From the NCBI RefSeq assembly GCF_015690355.1, contig NZ_JADPRT010000011.1, positions 62,001 to 126,000 on the forward strand: 64,000 nt of DNA, written 5' to 3'. The notes beneath the pieces were generated by a model that made no database searches, was not told the DNA's origin, and saw nothing but the letters and a program-made list of their open reading frames with translations. Position 1 is the first letter of the stretch. Each line of letters opens with the position of its first letter. This DNA comes from Streptacidiphilus fuscans (GTDB taxonomy: Bacteria; Actinomycetota; Actinomycetes; Streptomycetales; Streptomycetaceae). Below, in pieces: positions 55,194 through 63,966 of this stretch. The position numbers and the translations under genes are program-made.

Positions 55194-56417
55194 CTACGCC
55201 AACCGTGCCCGTACCGCCTCCGCGATCCGCGTCGAGGCGAAGTCCGTACCGCAGACGAAGCGCATGAACGGACCGAAACTCGCCGCCGCCGGGAGCCCGG
55301 TGAACCAGAGGCCGGGCACCGACGCCGCCATCCCGGCGTCCAGTTCGGGGAAGCCGCCGACCCGGGCGATCCGGCCGCGCAGCTCGGGGGCGAGGAAGGG
55401 GACGGCGGACAGGTCCACCCGGTAGCCGGTGGCGGACAGCACGTGGTCGGCGGTGTGCTCGCGGGTCGCGTGGCTGTCGTGGTCCTCGGTGATCAGCACC
55501 ACCTTGTCGCCCTCGCACCGGATGCCGCGCAGCGACTGGCCGGTGTGGACGGGGAAGACGCCGTCCGCGCGCGCCCGCAGCCACCACGCGCCGCTCGGCC
55601 CGAGCACCCGCTTGACCAGTTGCAGCCGCGCCTGCACGGGCAGGGTGCGGAAGGACTGCGGATACCGGGCCATGGTCCACAGCGACCAGGCCGCGCCCAT
55701 CGGGGACTCCGGCTGCCACCGCAGGCCGTACGCGGGCGCCGCGCCGAACCGCACCCGCGGCGTGCGGGCCACCAACTCGACCTGTGCGCCCGCCTCGTGG
55801 AGCAGGGCCGCTCCCTCAAGCGCCGACTGTCCGGCGCCGACCACGATCACGGACCGTCCGGCCAGCGCGGCCATGTCCCGGTGCTGCGAGGTGTGCGAGA
55901 GGGGGCCGTCCGGCGACGGGCCGTCGGCGCCCAGGACGGTGCGCAGCATGCCCGGGATGTGCGCGAAGCCGGTCAGTCCGCTGGCGACCACGACCGCCGC
56001 CGCGTCGAAGGCCTCCCCTCCCTCCAGCTCCAGCCGGAAGCCGCCACCGAGGTTCTGACGGACACTCAGAACGCGTTCCGACTCCAAAAAGGGGACGGCC
56101 TGCTGCTGGAACCACTGCCCGTAGCGGACGAAGAGCTCGACCGGGACGCGGTCGTGCCCGGTGGGGGCTGTCTCCCCGTTGGCACGGCAGTAGTCGTCGA
56201 GACCGTACCCGGCCGTCGGCGCGGAGATGTTGGAGGCGTCGGGGGTGGACTTGAGGTTCATCCCGACCGGCATGGTGTCGCGCCAGCTGTACATCGGGTC
56301 GCCGAAGGCGCGCACCGCAAGCCCGGTCGCGCGCAGGTGGGCGGCGACCGACAGCCCGTAGGGACCTGCGCCGATCACCGCGACGGTACGGGAACTACCG
56401 GAGGAGAACTGGGACAT
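55194..56417 (-). CDS. Flavin-dependent monooxygenase-like FAD/NAD(P) oxidoreductase
   Basis: 407 residues. FAD-binding motif VIGAGPYGLS at about residues 14-23, a second dinucleotide motif VIVVGAGQSALEGAALLH in the middle, and the ATG-type motif LSATGYRVD near the C-terminus. The layout fits class B flavoprotein monooxygenases (FMO/lysine N-hydroxylase-like). MNLKSTPDASNISAP and the missing strict FMO fingerprint make the substrate unclear. The ATG at 56417 has AAGGAG upstream. It follows the ATP-grasp gene with 166 bases between and precedes the riboswitch. Confidence 0.85.
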   Translation of the reverse strand: MSQFSSGSSRTVAVIGAGPYGLSVAAHLRATGLAVRAFGDPMYSWRDTMPVGMNLKSTPDASNISAPTAGYGLDDYCRANGETAPTGHDRVPVELFVRYGQWFQQQAVPFLESERVLSVRQNLGGGFRLELEGGEAFDAAAVVVASGLTGFAHIPGMLRTVLGADGPSPDGPLSHTSQHRDMAALAGRSVIVVGAGQSALEGAALLHEAGAQVELVARTPRVRFGAAPAYGLRWQPESPMGAAWSLWTMARYPQSFRTLPVQARLQLVKRVLGPSGAWWLRARADGVFPVHTGQSLRGIRCEGDKVVLITEDHDSHATREHTADHVLSATGYRVDLSAVPFLAPELRGRIARVGGFPELDAGMAASVPGLWFTGLPAAASFGPFMRFVCGTDFASTRIAEAVRARLA

Positions 56418-56583
56418 GGACCTGCTCCTTTTCGGTGCACGGCTTCTGGACGGTGCGCTTCTGGACGGACGGCTGCTGCGCGGTCGGCTCGGCGTGGTCG
56501 GCTCGGGGCATGCCACGGGAACCGCACCGCCACGGCCGAGTCGGGTCGTGTCGGGTGGTCGGGTCAGGTGGGCGCAGGTGGGC

Positions 56584-57828
56584 TCAGCGCTGTCGGGAGC
56601 GCCGCGGCCGGCTGGCGGCCAGGTACTTGAGGCCGGGCGCCACCGAACGGGCCAGCATCGCCGGGAAGGGCAGCGGGTCGTCGGACGCCCACCACCCCAG
56701 TTCTCGCTCGGTCCACCGGGCGCGCGGCGGCAGCGAGGGGGTGCGGTAGTCGGAGCGGCGGTAGGCGAGCCGCGCCAGCGGATCGATGTTCTCCACCACG
56801 ATCCGGCGGCCCTGGATCTGTTCGGCGCGGGGAATCTCCCGTCCGGTCAGGTGGAGATGGAGTGCCCGGACGAGATCCACCCGTGCCTCCGTCTCGAAAA
56901 GCCGGAACTGCGCTCCGATACGGGGATTGAAATCCAGGAGTTTGTACCTGCCGTCACGCCGGTCGAACCGCCAGTCGAGATCGCAGACGCCCGCGAATCC
57001 GATCTCCTTGCAGAAATCCGCGGACAACTGTGCGAGTTCTTCATTGGGAGTGGTGACAGCCATTGCCGTCATTCCCGCGTGCGGCGGCCAGGAGCGCGCT
57101 TTCACGGCGGTGAAGAGAACACGGGCGTCCTCGGCGGCGCTGGTATGCATGTGTACGATCCAGTCCTCCGCGTCCGCCCGCGGCAGATACTCCTGCAGCA
57201 CGACGCCGGGGTGTTCCCCCCACCGCTCGGCGAGGGCGAGCAGCGCGTCCACGTCGTCGATCCGCGTGGTGCCGGGGACCGCCGGACGCGAGCGCCGCGT
57301 GAACGGGTCGCGGTTCTTGGCCACCAGCGGGAAGACCGCCGTCTCGGCGAACGCGAGCAGCTCGGCCCGGGTCTCCGGGAACGCCGCGCGGGCGGTGCTG
57401 ATGCCGTGGCGCAGGCACAGGTCGTGCAGCCCCTGCTTGCTGGCCAGCGCGGCGACCAGGCCGTCCGGCGTGCGCGGGAAAAGGAACCGGTCGGCGAGCT
57501 CCCGCTGCCGCTCGGCGACCAGGACCGCGGCCTCCTCGTCCGTCGGGATCAGCAGTGTTGGGCTCCCGATCCGTTCCCCGATGCGCAGCAGGCCGGCCAG
57601 CAGCCGGTCCGGCGGCTCGGTCCCGCTGGTGCGCCAGACGTGCGCGCGGCGCGTGTACCGGGAGACGGCGGCAGGGGTGAGCCGGTCCTCCGTGACCGCG
57701 TGCACCGGTACGCCGAGCCGGCCGAGCGAGCGGATCGCGCCAACTCCACCGTGGTGCACCGGATAATGACCGAATTTCAGCACGAGCGCGGGCGTGCGGG
57801 TATCCGGCGCCAAAGGCCGATGTGCCAC
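56584..57828 (-). CDS. ATP-grasp family ligase
   Basis: 414 residues. ATP-grasp features include LASKQGLHDLCLRHGI, FPLVAKNRDPF (ATP-binding lysine region), GVVLQEYLPRADAEDWIVH and the metal/ATP motif YKLLDFNPRIGAQFRL. The family joins a carboxylate to an amine, thiol or similar group using ATP; the nearest relatives by eye are carbamoyl-phosphate-synthase-like and D-aspartate-ligase-like proteins. Preferred start GTG 57828 with GGGGGGGA upstream; the frame is open to 58026. It is divergent from the glycan genes and followed by the monooxygenase. Confidence 0.85.
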   Translation of the reverse strand: MAHRPLAPDTRTPALVLKFGHYPVHHGGVGAIRSLGRLGVPVHAVTEDRLTPAAVSRYTRRAHVWRTSGTEPPDRLLAGLLRIGERIGSPTLLIPTDEEAAVLVAERQRELADRFLFPRTPDGLVAALASKQGLHDLCLRHGISTARAAFPETRAELLAFAETAVFPLVAKNRDPFTRRSRPAVPGTTRIDDVDALLALAERWGEHPGVVLQEYLPRADAEDWIVHMHTSAAEDARVLFTAVKARSWPPHAGMTAMAVTTPNEELAQLSADFCKEIGFAGVCDLDWRFDRRDGRYKLLDFNPRIGAQFRLFETEARVDLVRALHLHLTGREIPRAEQIQGRRIVVENIDPLARLAYRRSDYRTPSLPPRARWTERELGWWASDDPLPFPAMLARSVAPGLKYLAASRPRRSRQR

Positions 57829-58233
57829 AAGTCCCCCCCGGGATACGGCGGCGACGCCATTTCTGGCGCTGACCGAATCGCAAGGTACCGTGCGGCTCGA
57901 CTGGTCCACAAGGGACTTCGGATGACGAGTGGGGGCGCACAACGGCGCACGGGACGAAGCGGTCTGCTTCTTGTGACGGATGAGCCTGGATGTGACGCGT
58001 GAGCAGCGATCGAATGCATGACGCATTGTTCTGTTCCGCTCAGGTCGCGAAAATTATGCGTGGGTGAGTATCGATTGTCGCGTATCGCTGTCGCGGAGCC
58101 TTCGGCCCGGATACCTTGCTTGAAGCGGCGTGGGGGAGCCGCTTCACCGGGCCCAGGGGGAAGGGCCCTTCTTTTTCGCGCACCGTCACGACGCCGTGCC
58201 GCGTCGTGAGGGGGGACCTGTGGGGGGACCGAG
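57829..58233 (+). promoter_or_regulatory. Divergent region with a structured leader and intrinsic terminator before the glycan genes
   Basis: 405 bases. TGAAGCGGC (58121-58129) pairs with GCCGCTTCA (58138-58146). GGGCCC (58149-58154) pairs with GGGCCC (58163-58168), followed by TTCTTTTT (58169-58176), a rho-independent-type terminator with a real U-tract, rare in this GC-rich DNA. It sits about 60 bases before the first GT2 gene and no same-strand gene is upstream, so an attenuator in a long leader is likely. The trigger is unknown. Confidence 0.55.
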
Positions 58234-59238
58234 GTGCAACCCATCGACATTGCAAGCGAATCGTCCGGAACTGTCCGCGCTTCAGCACGGACGGTTCCGT
58301 CCGGGGAATCCGCGAGGGAAACCGCCAGGGACGCCGCGCAGGACATCGCGCGCGTCGGGGCCGGCCGCAGCGGCGGCTCGGTCAGCCTGGTGGTCCCGGC
58401 GCGGAACGAGGCAGCCAACATCAGCTGGGTGCTCGGTCGGATCCCCGACTGCGTCGACGAGGTGATCCTCGTCGACGGCGAGTCCAGCGACGACACCGCC
58501 GGACGGGCGCTCGCCATCCTGCCGTCGCTGCGGGTGGTGCCGCAGTCGGGCCCGGGCAAGGGCAACGCCCTGCGTACCGGATTCCTCAACGCCAAGGGCG
58601 ACTTCATCGTCATGATCGACGCCGACGGCTCCATGTCGCCGCGCGAGATCCCGCGCTACGTCCACTTCCTGGAGCACGGCTACGACGTGGTCAAGGGTTC
58701 CCGGTTCACCGGGGGCGGCGGTTCGCTCGACATCACCGCGCTGCGCCGGTGCGGCAACCGGGCGCTGCTGGCCCTCACCAACCTGCTCTACCAGGCCTCG
58801 CTGACGGACCTCTGCTACGGCTTCGTCGGCTTCCGGCGCGAGGCGCTGGAACGGCTGGACCTGCGCTCCTCCGGCTTCGAGATCGAGACGGAGATGGTCT
58901 GCCGCGCCCTGCTCGAGGGGCTGCGGGTGGCCGAGGTACCGACGCTCGAACTCCCGCGCCGCACCGGGCAGTCCAACCTGCGGACGTTCCGCGACGGCCA
59001 CCGGGTGCTGCGCACGCTGCTGCGCGAGCGCACGGCCGGCACCGGCCGGACCGGAGCCGTCCGCGCGGTGCAGCGCGCCGAAACGGATCTGCAACCGGCT
59101 CCCAAGGCCACGCCGGTGATCTCCGCGGTGACTTCCGCGGCGTCCTCCGCTGTGACGTCCGCTGTGACATCGGCGGTGACGTCCGCTGTGACGTCCGCGG
59201 TGGCCTCTCCGGTGGCGCCAGGGGCGAGCCATGTGTGA
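58234..59238 (+). CDS. GT2 family glycosyltransferase
   Basis: 334 residues. Residues ~50-245 are a GT-A fold: SLVVPARNEAANISWVLGRI, VILVDGESSDDT and the DXD-type motif VMIDADGSMSP. The pattern is close to polyprenyl-phosphate sugar transferases (GNALRTGFLNAKGD). The first ~48 residues and the last ~85 are low-complexity, with a C-terminal (SAVT)n repeat. It lacks C-terminal membrane segments. The GTG at 58234 has GGGGGGACCGAG upstream. It starts the overlapping glycan run. Confidence 0.9.
   Translation: MQPIDIASESSGTVRASARTVPSGESARETARDAAQDIARVGAGRSGGSVSLVVPARNEAANISWVLGRIPDCVDEVILVDGESSDDTAGRALAILPSLRVVPQSGPGKGNALRTGFLNAKGDFIVMIDADGSMSPREIPRYVHFLEHGYDVVKGSRFTGGGGSLDITALRRCGNRALLALTNLLYQASLTDLCYGFVGFRREALERLDLRSSGFEIETEMVCRALLEGLRVAEVPTLELPRRTGQSNLRTFRDGHRVLRTLLRERTAGTGRTGAVRAVQRAETDLQPAPKATPVISAVTSAASSAVTSAVTSAVTSAVTSAVASPVAPGASHV
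59122..59205. repeat. Seven 12-base repeats coding (SAVT)n
   Basis: Units like TCCGCTGTGACG repeat seven times with small changes inside the 3' end of the GT2 gene, giving AVTS/AASS/AVAS repeats. The repeats are in frame, so copy-number change would lengthen or shorten the tail without a frameshift. Confidence 0.8.
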
Positions 59239-60160
59239 CCGCTGGCCCGGTGCGGGCGGCACCGCGTCGGCGCTGGCGCTTGGCGTCGTCCAGGCCGCCG
59301 AACGCGCCGACGCCGAGGCGGCCTTCGTCGCCGCCTCGGCGCTGGCGCAGTTGACGGCCGATCGGCTCCAGGGCGCACCGCGTCTCGTGCCGGTGCCTGT
59401 GGGAGCCACGTTGCCGGTGCGGGCGGGCGTCCGCGCCGTGCGCTTCGGCCACGAGCGGCTGGCCCGGGGAGCCGTGCTGCTGCGCGGACGACTGGGACTG
59501 GAGCAGTGGCACGTGACCATCAGGGACCTGGCCAACGTGCTGGCCGAGGCGGTCCTGGTCGAGCCGGAGCAGGAGCGGGAGGCGGTGCTGGCCGGGCTCA
59601 AAGGCGCGCTTGAGCCACTGCGCGCCGGGGTACCCAGTGCCGCCCTGCGCTGGCTGCGCGGTCTGCGCGCCGAACCGCCGCGCTGGCTAGCCCCCTCGGG
59701 GGAGACCGGGATCGGAGGTGGCCTGCGTCCGGCCGACTGCGCCGCGCTGGCCGGACGCTTCGCCCAGCAGCACCCCGACCGCGACCGGGTGCTGCTGGTC
59801 CTCGGCGTCCGTCCGGAGGGCTCCTATCTGGCCCCCCTGATCGCCGCCGCGTTGACCGACCTCGACTTCCGGCACGTCGTCTGCCGCACCGTCCGCCCCG
59901 AGGGACCGCTGCTGCCCGAGGAACCGCAGCTGGCGGAGAGCGTGCGGCGGATCGGCGGCGTCGCGCTGCTCTGCGACGGGCCGCCGCACACCGGCGCGGC
60001 ACTCGGGCGGGTCGCGGCCCGGCTGGTGGCCTGCGGCTTCGCCACGGAACGGGTGCTGCCGGTCTACCCGTCCGCCTCGCGCTCGGACGCCGCGCCGCCG
60101 ATCCCCGCGCTGCGGCCGTACCCGTCCGTGGTGCTCTCCGCCGAGGAGTGGCAACGGTGA
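59231..60160 (+). CDS. Phosphoribosyltransferase-like protein of unknown function
   Basis: 309 residues; not a named family to me. The last ~130 residues look like a type I PRTase fold: RVLLVLGVRPEGSYLAPLIA as the first strand/loop and VALLCDGPPHTGAALGRVAA at the position of the PRPP loop (usual form vvDDvxxTGxT). The two acidic residues of the PRPP motif are reduced to one (D). The N-terminal ~170 residues are helical with no motif. The ATG overlaps the GT2 stop by eight bases. An activated-sugar or phosphoribosyl-type step in glycan building is a guess from context. Confidence 0.75.
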   Translation: MCDRWPGAGGTASALALGVVQAAERADAEAAFVAASALAQLTADRLQGAPRLVPVPVGATLPVRAGVRAVRFGHERLARGAVLLRGRLGLEQWHVTIRDLANVLAEAVLVEPEQEREAVLAGLKGALEPLRAGVPSAALRWLRGLRAEPPRWLAPSGETGIGGGLRPADCAALAGRFAQQHPDRDRVLLVLGVRPEGSYLAPLIAAALTDLDFRHVVCRTVRPEGPLLPEEPQLAESVRRIGGVALLCDGPPHTGAALGRVAARLVACGFATERVLPVYPSASRSDAAPPIPALRPYPSVVLSAEEWQR

Positions 60161-60642
60161 CGGACAACCACACGCAACCCGACGGCGCGCAACCTGACGG
60201 CACACACAGGGAGAATCGGCCCGCGGCCCGCGCACTGGCCATAGCCGCCTGGGCGCTGCTGGGGCTGGCGGCGACGGCCACGGTGCTCTCCGCGGTCGGC
60301 CAGCATGCCCAGCCCGTCCCGGCGTTGACGCTGCTCCTTCTGCTGGCCGGTCCCGGCTCCGCGCTGGCCTGGGCGCTGCCGGGACAGGAGCTGCCGCTGC
60401 GCCTGCTGATCGGCGTCTTCGGCGGGCTGGCCGCCGACGCCGTGATCGCCCAGGCGATGCTGACGCTGCGGCTCTGGTCGCCGTCCGGGGGAGCGCTGGC
60501 CGCGCTGGCCCTGACCCTCGTCCTGCTCGCGCTGAGGCGTCCATGGCCTCTCGGCGCGCTGGGTGGCCGCCGGGGGAGCGCGCACCCGACCGCGCGTCCG
60601 TCGGCCCGCACGACCGATCCCGGGGGGAGCGCCGCACCATGA
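60157..60642 (+). CDS. Small integral membrane protein
   Basis: 161 residues from the GTG at 60157, which overlaps the previous stop (GTGA). About three or four hydrophobic segments (ALAIAAWALLGLAATATVLS, PALTLLLLLAGPGSALAW, LIGVFGGLAADAVIAQAML, ALAALALTLVLLALRR). No motif recognised. The place in the run suggests a membrane partner of the glycan enzymes. The C-terminal ~30 residues are hydrophilic. The stop overlaps the next gene (ATGA). Confidence 0.75.
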   Translation: MTDNHTQPDGAQPDGTHRENRPAARALAIAAWALLGLAATATVLSAVGQHAQPVPALTLLLLLAGPGSALAWALPGQELPLRLLIGVFGGLAADAVIAQAMLTLRLWSPSGGALAALALTLVLLALRRPWPLGALGGRRGSAHPTARPSARTTDPGGSAAP

Positions 60643-61664
60643 CGGCAGCCGACGAGGCCCGAATTCTCGACCCACGCCCACCGCTTGACGCGCCGACCCG
60701 AGAACGCGCCGCCGTCACCGCCTCGGTGGTGATCTGCGTCTACACCGAGCAACGCTGGCCGCAACTCTGCGCGGCGATCGACTCGGCGTGCGCGCAGCAG
60801 CCCGCGCCACCGGTGGACGTGCTGGTGGTGGTGGACCACAACGAGGCGTTGCTGGCCCGCCTGCGGGCACGGCACCAGGACGACCCGCTGGTCCGGGTCC
60901 TGCCCAACGCCCACGCCAAGGGGCTCTCCGGCGGCCGCAACACCGGTGCCGAGGCGGCCCACGGCGAGGTGGTGGCCTTCCTGGACGACGACGCCACCGC
61001 CGAGCCGGACTGGCTGTCCGTGCTGACCAGCGGATATGACGATCCGTCAGTGATGGGCGTCGGCGGCCGTACCCTGCCCGTCTGGGCCTCGGGACGCCGA
61101 CCCGGCTGGTATCCGGAGGAGTTCGACTGGGTGCACGGCGCGAGCTACCGCGGCATGCCGGTCGGACGGGCACGGGTGCGCAACGTCCTCGGCGGCAACG
61201 CCTCGTTCCGTCGCTCGGCCTTCGCCGTGACCGGCGGGTTCCCGTCCGGGATCGGGCGCGGCGCAGGCACCACCGGCGCGGCTCCGGGCGGCGGCGAGGA
61301 GACGGAGCTCTGCATCCGGATCCAACAGGCCCGCCCGGACGCCTCCTTCCGCTACGACGACCGGGCTGTGATCCACCATCATGTCCCGCCCGAACGCGAG
61401 CGGTTCCGCTACCTGTGCCGTCGCTGCTGGGCGGAGGGCCTGTCCAAGGCCCAGGTCACCGCGCAGGTCGGCGCGACCGACGGGCTCGCGACCGAGCGCG
61501 CGTACGTGCGGCGGGTGCTGCCCGCGGGCGTCGCCAGGGGCCTGCGGGACGTGCTGCGCGGGCAGCCGGACGGCCTCGGGCGTGCCGGTGCGATCACCGC
61601 CGGACTGCTGATCACGGCCTGCGGCTACGCCGCCGGGCTGCGCGCGAGGAGGCACGCGTCGTGA
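60639..61664 (+). CDS. GT2 family glycosyltransferase (second)
   Basis: 341 residues. SVVICVYTEQRWPQL opens the GT-A fold, DVLVVVDHNEALLARL follows, and the DXD motif is VVAFLDDDATAEPDW. GGNASFRRSAFAVTGGF and EETELCIRIQQARPDASF are typical of GT2 enzymes acting on polymers or lipid-linked sugars. A short hydrophobic stretch (AGAITAGLLITACGYAAGL) near the C-terminus could tether it to the membrane. It overlaps both neighbours (ATGA, GTGA). Confidence 0.9.
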   Translation: MTAADEARILDPRPPLDAPTRERAAVTASVVICVYTEQRWPQLCAAIDSACAQQPAPPVDVLVVVDHNEALLARLRARHQDDPLVRVLPNAHAKGLSGGRNTGAEAAHGEVVAFLDDDATAEPDWLSVLTSGYDDPSVMGVGGRTLPVWASGRRPGWYPEEFDWVHGASYRGMPVGRARVRNVLGGNASFRRSAFAVTGGFPSGIGRGAGTTGAAPGGGEETELCIRIQQARPDASFRYDDRAVIHHHVPPERERFRYLCRRCWAEGLSKAQVTAQVGATDGLATERAYVRRVLPAGVARGLRDVLRGQPDGLGRAGAITAGLLITACGYAAGLRARRHAS

Positions 61665-62509
61665 ACCACCCGAACCGGTCCGAGCTGTCGGACCCCGCCA
61701 GACCGGTGCAGGAGCGCGTGCCCGTGCTGATGTACCACTCGGTCCGCGCCGACCCGCCCGCCGGGACGGCCGCACTCTCGGTCCACCCCGACGCCTTCGC
61801 CGCCCAGTTGGACGCGCTCGCCGAACTCGGCCTGACGCCGGTCCCCTTCAGCGCGCTGCTCGCCCGATGGAGCGGCGGCGCGCCGCTGCCGGAGAGGCCG
61901 GTGGTGCTGACCTTCGACGACGGATACGCCGACTTCCACAGCGAGGTGCTGCCGAGGCTGGTGCACCGCGGGCTCACGGCGACGCTCTTCGCCACTACGG
62001 GCTGGCTCGCCGACGCCGGACGCGACCGGGCCGGCGAGCGGCTGGACGACACCCTCACCTGGTCGCAGCTGGCCGAGATCGAGTCGGCCGGGGTCGAGGT
62101 CGGCGGCCACAGCCACAGCCACGCCGCGCTCGACGCCGTCGACCGCCGGGCCATGCGCGACGAACTGGTCCGCTGCCGCGACCTGTTGGAGGAGAGGCTG
62201 GGCCGTCCGGAGCGCGTCTTCGGCTACCCCTTCGGCTACTCGGACGCGGGCGTCCGTGCGGCCGTCCGCGCCGCCGGGTGGACGGGCGCGTGCGTGGTGG
62301 CCAACAAGCTCGCGCGTCGCTCGCAAGGTCCCTATCAATTGGCGAGGTTGACGATCCGTCGGGGCACGACCGACACGGCCTTCCGGCAGTTGGTGCAGGG
62401 GTGCTCGGTGACCCGCCACTTCCTGGGCGACCACGCCCTGACCAAGGGCTACGCCGTGGTCCGCCGCACCCGTACGTTCGCGCGGAGCAGGGGGCGGAGC
62501 CTGCGGTGA
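61661..62509 (+). CDS. Polysaccharide deacetylase (NodB domain)
   Basis: 282 residues. NodB motifs: VVLTFDDGYADFHSEVLP (catalytic Asp and metal Asp), GGHSHSHAALD (metal His pair) and FGYPFGYSDAGVR. Removes N- or O-acetyl groups from a sugar polymer, metal-dependent. No signal peptide is seen, so it would act on a cytosolic or lipid-linked precursor. It starts with GTG overlapping the GT2 stop and overlaps the flippase (GTGA). Confidence 0.92.
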   Translation: MNHPNRSELSDPARPVQERVPVLMYHSVRADPPAGTAALSVHPDAFAAQLDALAELGLTPVPFSALLARWSGGAPLPERPVVLTFDDGYADFHSEVLPRLVHRGLTATLFATTGWLADAGRDRAGERLDDTLTWSQLAEIESAGVEVGGHSHSHAALDAVDRRAMRDELVRCRDLLEERLGRPERVFGYPFGYSDAGVRAAVRAAGWTGACVVANKLARRSQGPYQLARLTIRRGTTDTAFRQLVQGCSVTRHFLGDHALTKGYAVVRRTRTFARSRGRSLR

Positions 62510-63966
62510 CCGCGACCTCCCCGCGCGACGCGGTCACGCAGCCCGAACCCGAGCCCCGGGCCGAGCCTCAGCCCGAGCCCCGGCCCGATCAGCGGACGGG
62601 CACGGCACCGGCACGCTCGGACGCGCGTGCACCGCTGTTCCGCAACGGCTACGCGCTGATGGTGAACACCGCCATCTCCGGTGGCCTGGGCCTCGTCTAC
62701 TGGTGGCTGGCCGCCGTCTACTACAGCAAGGCCGACATGGGGCAGGGCTCGGCGGCGATCGCCGCCATGAAGTTCCTGTCCAGCCTCACCGCGCTCGGGT
62801 TCACCGGCGCCCTGGCCCGCTTCGTCCCGGTCGCCGGCCGCGCCACCGGGCGGCTGCTGCGCCGCGCGTACGGGGTCAACGTGCTGGCCTCCTCGGTGAT
62901 CACGGTGGTCTTCCTGGCCGCGCTGCCGCTCTGGGGCTCCCACTACGCGTTCCTCAGCGGCTGGCAGCGGTCCGCCGGGTTCCTGGTGGCCGTGCTCGCC
63001 TGGTCCTGGCTGACGTTGCAGGACGGCGTGTTGATCGGGCTGCGGGCCGCCGTCTGGGTGCCGGTCGGGAACCTGTCGTTCTCGGTGGGCAAGGCGGTAC
63101 TGCTGGTCGTGCTGGCCGGGGCGATCCCGGCCACCGGCGTCTTCGTCTCCTGGGTCGCCGCGATCGCGCTCTCCGTGGTGCCGCTGGGCTGGTTGATCCT
63201 GCGGCGTCTGATTCCACGTCAGGTCGCGGCGGCCGACCCCGACCTGCTGCCGCCGACGGAGCGGCAGATCGGCCGGTTCCTGGCCGGTGACTACACCGGC
63301 TCGGTCTTCAACCTGGTCGTCACCTACTTCGTCCCGGTCCTGGTCGCGGCCAAGGTCAGCTCCGACCAGAACGCCGTCTACTACATCATCAACACCATCG
63401 GCGGCACGCTGGACCTGCTCGCGGTGAACATGGCCGCCTCCCTGACCGTCGAGTCCTCGCGTCAGCCGTCCCAGCTCGGGGCCAACACCCGTGGCGCGCT
63501 GGCCCGGATGGCCTGCGTCACGCTGCCCTGCTTCGCCGTGCTCGCGCTGCTGGCGGCCCCGATCCTCGAGGTCTTCGGGCCCGGCTACGCCGCCGCGGGC
63601 GCGCCGCTGCTGCGCTGGTTGGCGGCAGCCGGCTTCCTTCGGGTGCTGATCGAGCTCTACTTCGGGACGCTGCGGGCTCGCAGCCGCACCCGAGAGGTGG
63701 CACTGTTCCAGGGGCTGCTCTGTGCCCTGGTGCTCAGCCTTTCGCTGCTGCTGATGCCGCGGATGGGCATCGCGGGTGTCGGCCTGGCCGTGCTGATCAG
63801 CCAGGGCGCCGTCGCCCTCTGCGCCCTGCCCGGCCTGCTCCGCGTGCTCCGCGACCGGCCGCCGCACGTCGGAGCGCCGCACGCAGGACCGAAGGCTGGA
63901 CCGCACGTCGTACCGCAGGCCGCGACGGAGCCCGCAACGGACGAGGCAACGGAGGACGCCACGTGA
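62506..63966 (+). CDS. Polysaccharide flippase-like membrane protein (Wzx/MATE-like)
   Basis: 486 residues. After a hydrophilic N-terminus with PEPEPRAEPQPEPRPD there are about 12-14 hydrophobic segments (for example GGLGLVYWWLAAVYY, YIINTIGGTLDLLAVNMAAS). The oligosaccharide flippase pattern fits moving a lipid-linked glycan across the membrane. The C-terminal ~40 residues are soluble and rich in Pro, Ala and His. The GTG start overlaps the deacetylase, and its stop overlaps the next GTG. Confidence 0.88.
   Translation: MTATSPRDAVTQPEPEPRAEPQPEPRPDQRTGTAPARSDARAPLFRNGYALMVNTAISGGLGLVYWWLAAVYYSKADMGQGSAAIAAMKFLSSLTALGFTGALARFVPVAGRATGRLLRRAYGVNVLASSVITVVFLAALPLWGSHYAFLSGWQRSAGFLVAVLAWSWLTLQDGVLIGLRAAVWVPVGNLSFSVGKAVLLVVLAGAIPATGVFVSWVAAIALSVVPLGWLILRRLIPRQVAAADPDLLPPTERQIGRFLAGDYTGSVFNLVVTYFVPVLVAAKVSSDQNAVYYIINTIGGTLDLLAVNMAASLTVESSRQPSQLGANTRGALARMACVTLPCFAVLALLAAPILEVFGPGYAAAGAPLLRWLAAAGFLRVLIELYFGTLRARSRTREVALFQGLLCALVLSLSLLLMPRMGIAGVGLAVLISQGAVALCALPGLLRVLRDRPPHVGAPHAGPKAGPHVVPQAATEPATDEATEDAT

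Noticed and set aside
57829-58233. Cyclic-di-AMP (ydaO) riboswitch in the glycan leader
   Set aside because: GGGGGAGCC looked suggestive, but the conserved GGGGTGAATC-type core is not present.
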